From: Acidobacteriota bacterium
GTDB taxonomy: Bacteria > Acidobacteriota > Terriglobia > Acidiferrales > UBA7541
Length of the DNA stretch: 5,885 nt
Direction: 5' to 3'
Assembly (NCBI GenBank): GCA_016179005.1
Contig: JACOSF010000280.1
Coordinates: forward strand, 1-5,885
Part shown: piece by piece, positions 5,652 to 5,885 of the stretch
Layout: each line of letters starts with the position of its first letter
Position numbering within the stretch: the first letter of the stretch is position 1
The notes under the pieces: generated by a model
Databases searched by the model: none
What the model saw: only the letters and a program-made list of their open reading frames with translations
Told to the model about the DNA's origin: nothing
Made by a program: the position numbers and the translations under genes

Positions 5652-5765
5652 CTCTAACTTCGGGGTGGTGGGGTGTATCGGTACCTTTGGAAGGGATGTG
5701 ACCTGAACTTGAACAGAACAGCCCCATCGGCAACCACCTACGACCCCTCTCGATCACCCGTATCC

Positions 5766-5885
5766 ATGACAGCAGAGGATTCCTTTCTCGACCTGTTGAT
5801 CGAAACGCTGCAGGCGCTTGATCGGCCGGTCCGCGGCCAGTTTTTGCAACGCTTCTTCAAGTCCATCGCCCAGGTGGAGCTGCCC
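5766..5885 (+). CDS. partial CDS, N-terminal 40 codons only; product not identified
   Basis: An open frame runs from ATG at 5766 to the window edge. The product begins MTAEDSFLDLLIETLQALD and continues with amphipathic, probably helical sequence (residues 5-36) ending near AQVELP. There is no signal peptide and no membrane segment. Codon use is GC-rich at third positions, as in the real genes here. No clear ribosome binding site precedes the ATG. The frame is also open upstream, and a TTG at 5709 would add 19 residues, so the start is uncertain. The helical opening is the sort of region that precedes the catalytic domain in some acidobacterial GGDEF proteins. That is recollection, not evidence from the visible sequence. 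The strong sigma-54-like promoter upstream suggests control by the neighbouring activator. Confidence 0.55.
   Translation, partial: MTAEDSFLDLLIETLQALDRPVRGQFLQRFFKSIAQVELP

Larger units (their letters stand above)
5456..5765. other. 310-bp non-coding gap before the partial gene
   Basis: No convincing gene is seen, though a 79-codon frame crosses it. The gap holds a weak terminator-like hairpin (5483-5519), a 10-bp-period repeat with an inverted repeat (5544-5566), the strong sigma-54 promoter candidate (5636-5651), and a 26-codon ORF (5626-5706) with a strong Shine-Dalgarno sequence that overlaps the promoter. Confidence 0.6.

Noticed and set aside
5462..5701. 79-codon frame in the gap after PilZ-B
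   Set aside because: It needs a TTG start with poor ribosome binding support, has no family resemblance, and contains the sigma-54 promoter candidate.
1..5885. CRISPR arrays, insertion sequences, attachment sites, rRNA
   Set aside because: No regularly spaced repeats, transposase-like ORFs, terminal inverted repeats or rRNA-like segments were seen on either strand.

Overview
The window is GC-rich bacterial DNA carrying a signalling and cell-surface locus. Gene style and content suggest an acidobacterium (Terriglobia-like): short stand-alone PilZ proteins, a soluble PAS histidine kinase paired with an NtrC-type regulator, and GC-biased third codon positions. That assignment is inference from style, not from a marker gene.

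Layout. Four genes run leftward: a histidine kinase (3545-4765), a sigma-54 activator response regulator (2073-3509, 35 bp behind the kinase), then, after a 354-bp gap, a PilZ-domain protein (PilZ-A, 1380-1718) and a GT-C fold glycosyltransferase (1-1287, C-terminus cut by the window edge). Rightward from a 366-bp divergent gap lie a second PilZ-domain protein (PilZ-B, 5132-5455), a 310-bp gap, and the first 40 codons of an unidentified gene (from 5766).

The most interesting signal is regulatory. The activator has an intact GAFTGA loop, so it should work on sigma-54 RNA polymerase. Two of the three long non-coding gaps hold plausible -24/-12 promoters in the right direction. One (minus strand, 1779-1794) lies about 50 nt upstream of PilZ-A/glycosyltransferase. 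The other (plus strand, 5636-5651) lies upstream of the partial gene and matches 10 of 11 core consensus bases. A weaker third candidate (5045-5060) sits before PilZ-B. The kinase/PilZ-B divergent gap also holds a perfect 16-bp palindrome (4961-4976) and a possible 58-codon ORF that has a strong Shine-Dalgarno sequence and overlaps the PilZ-B start by ATGA.

Working model (inference): the kinase phosphorylates the activator, which switches on sigma-54 promoters on both sides of its own operon. These control c-di-GMP-responsive PilZ adaptors and a membrane glycosyltransferase, coupling a cytoplasmic signal to cell-surface glycan production.
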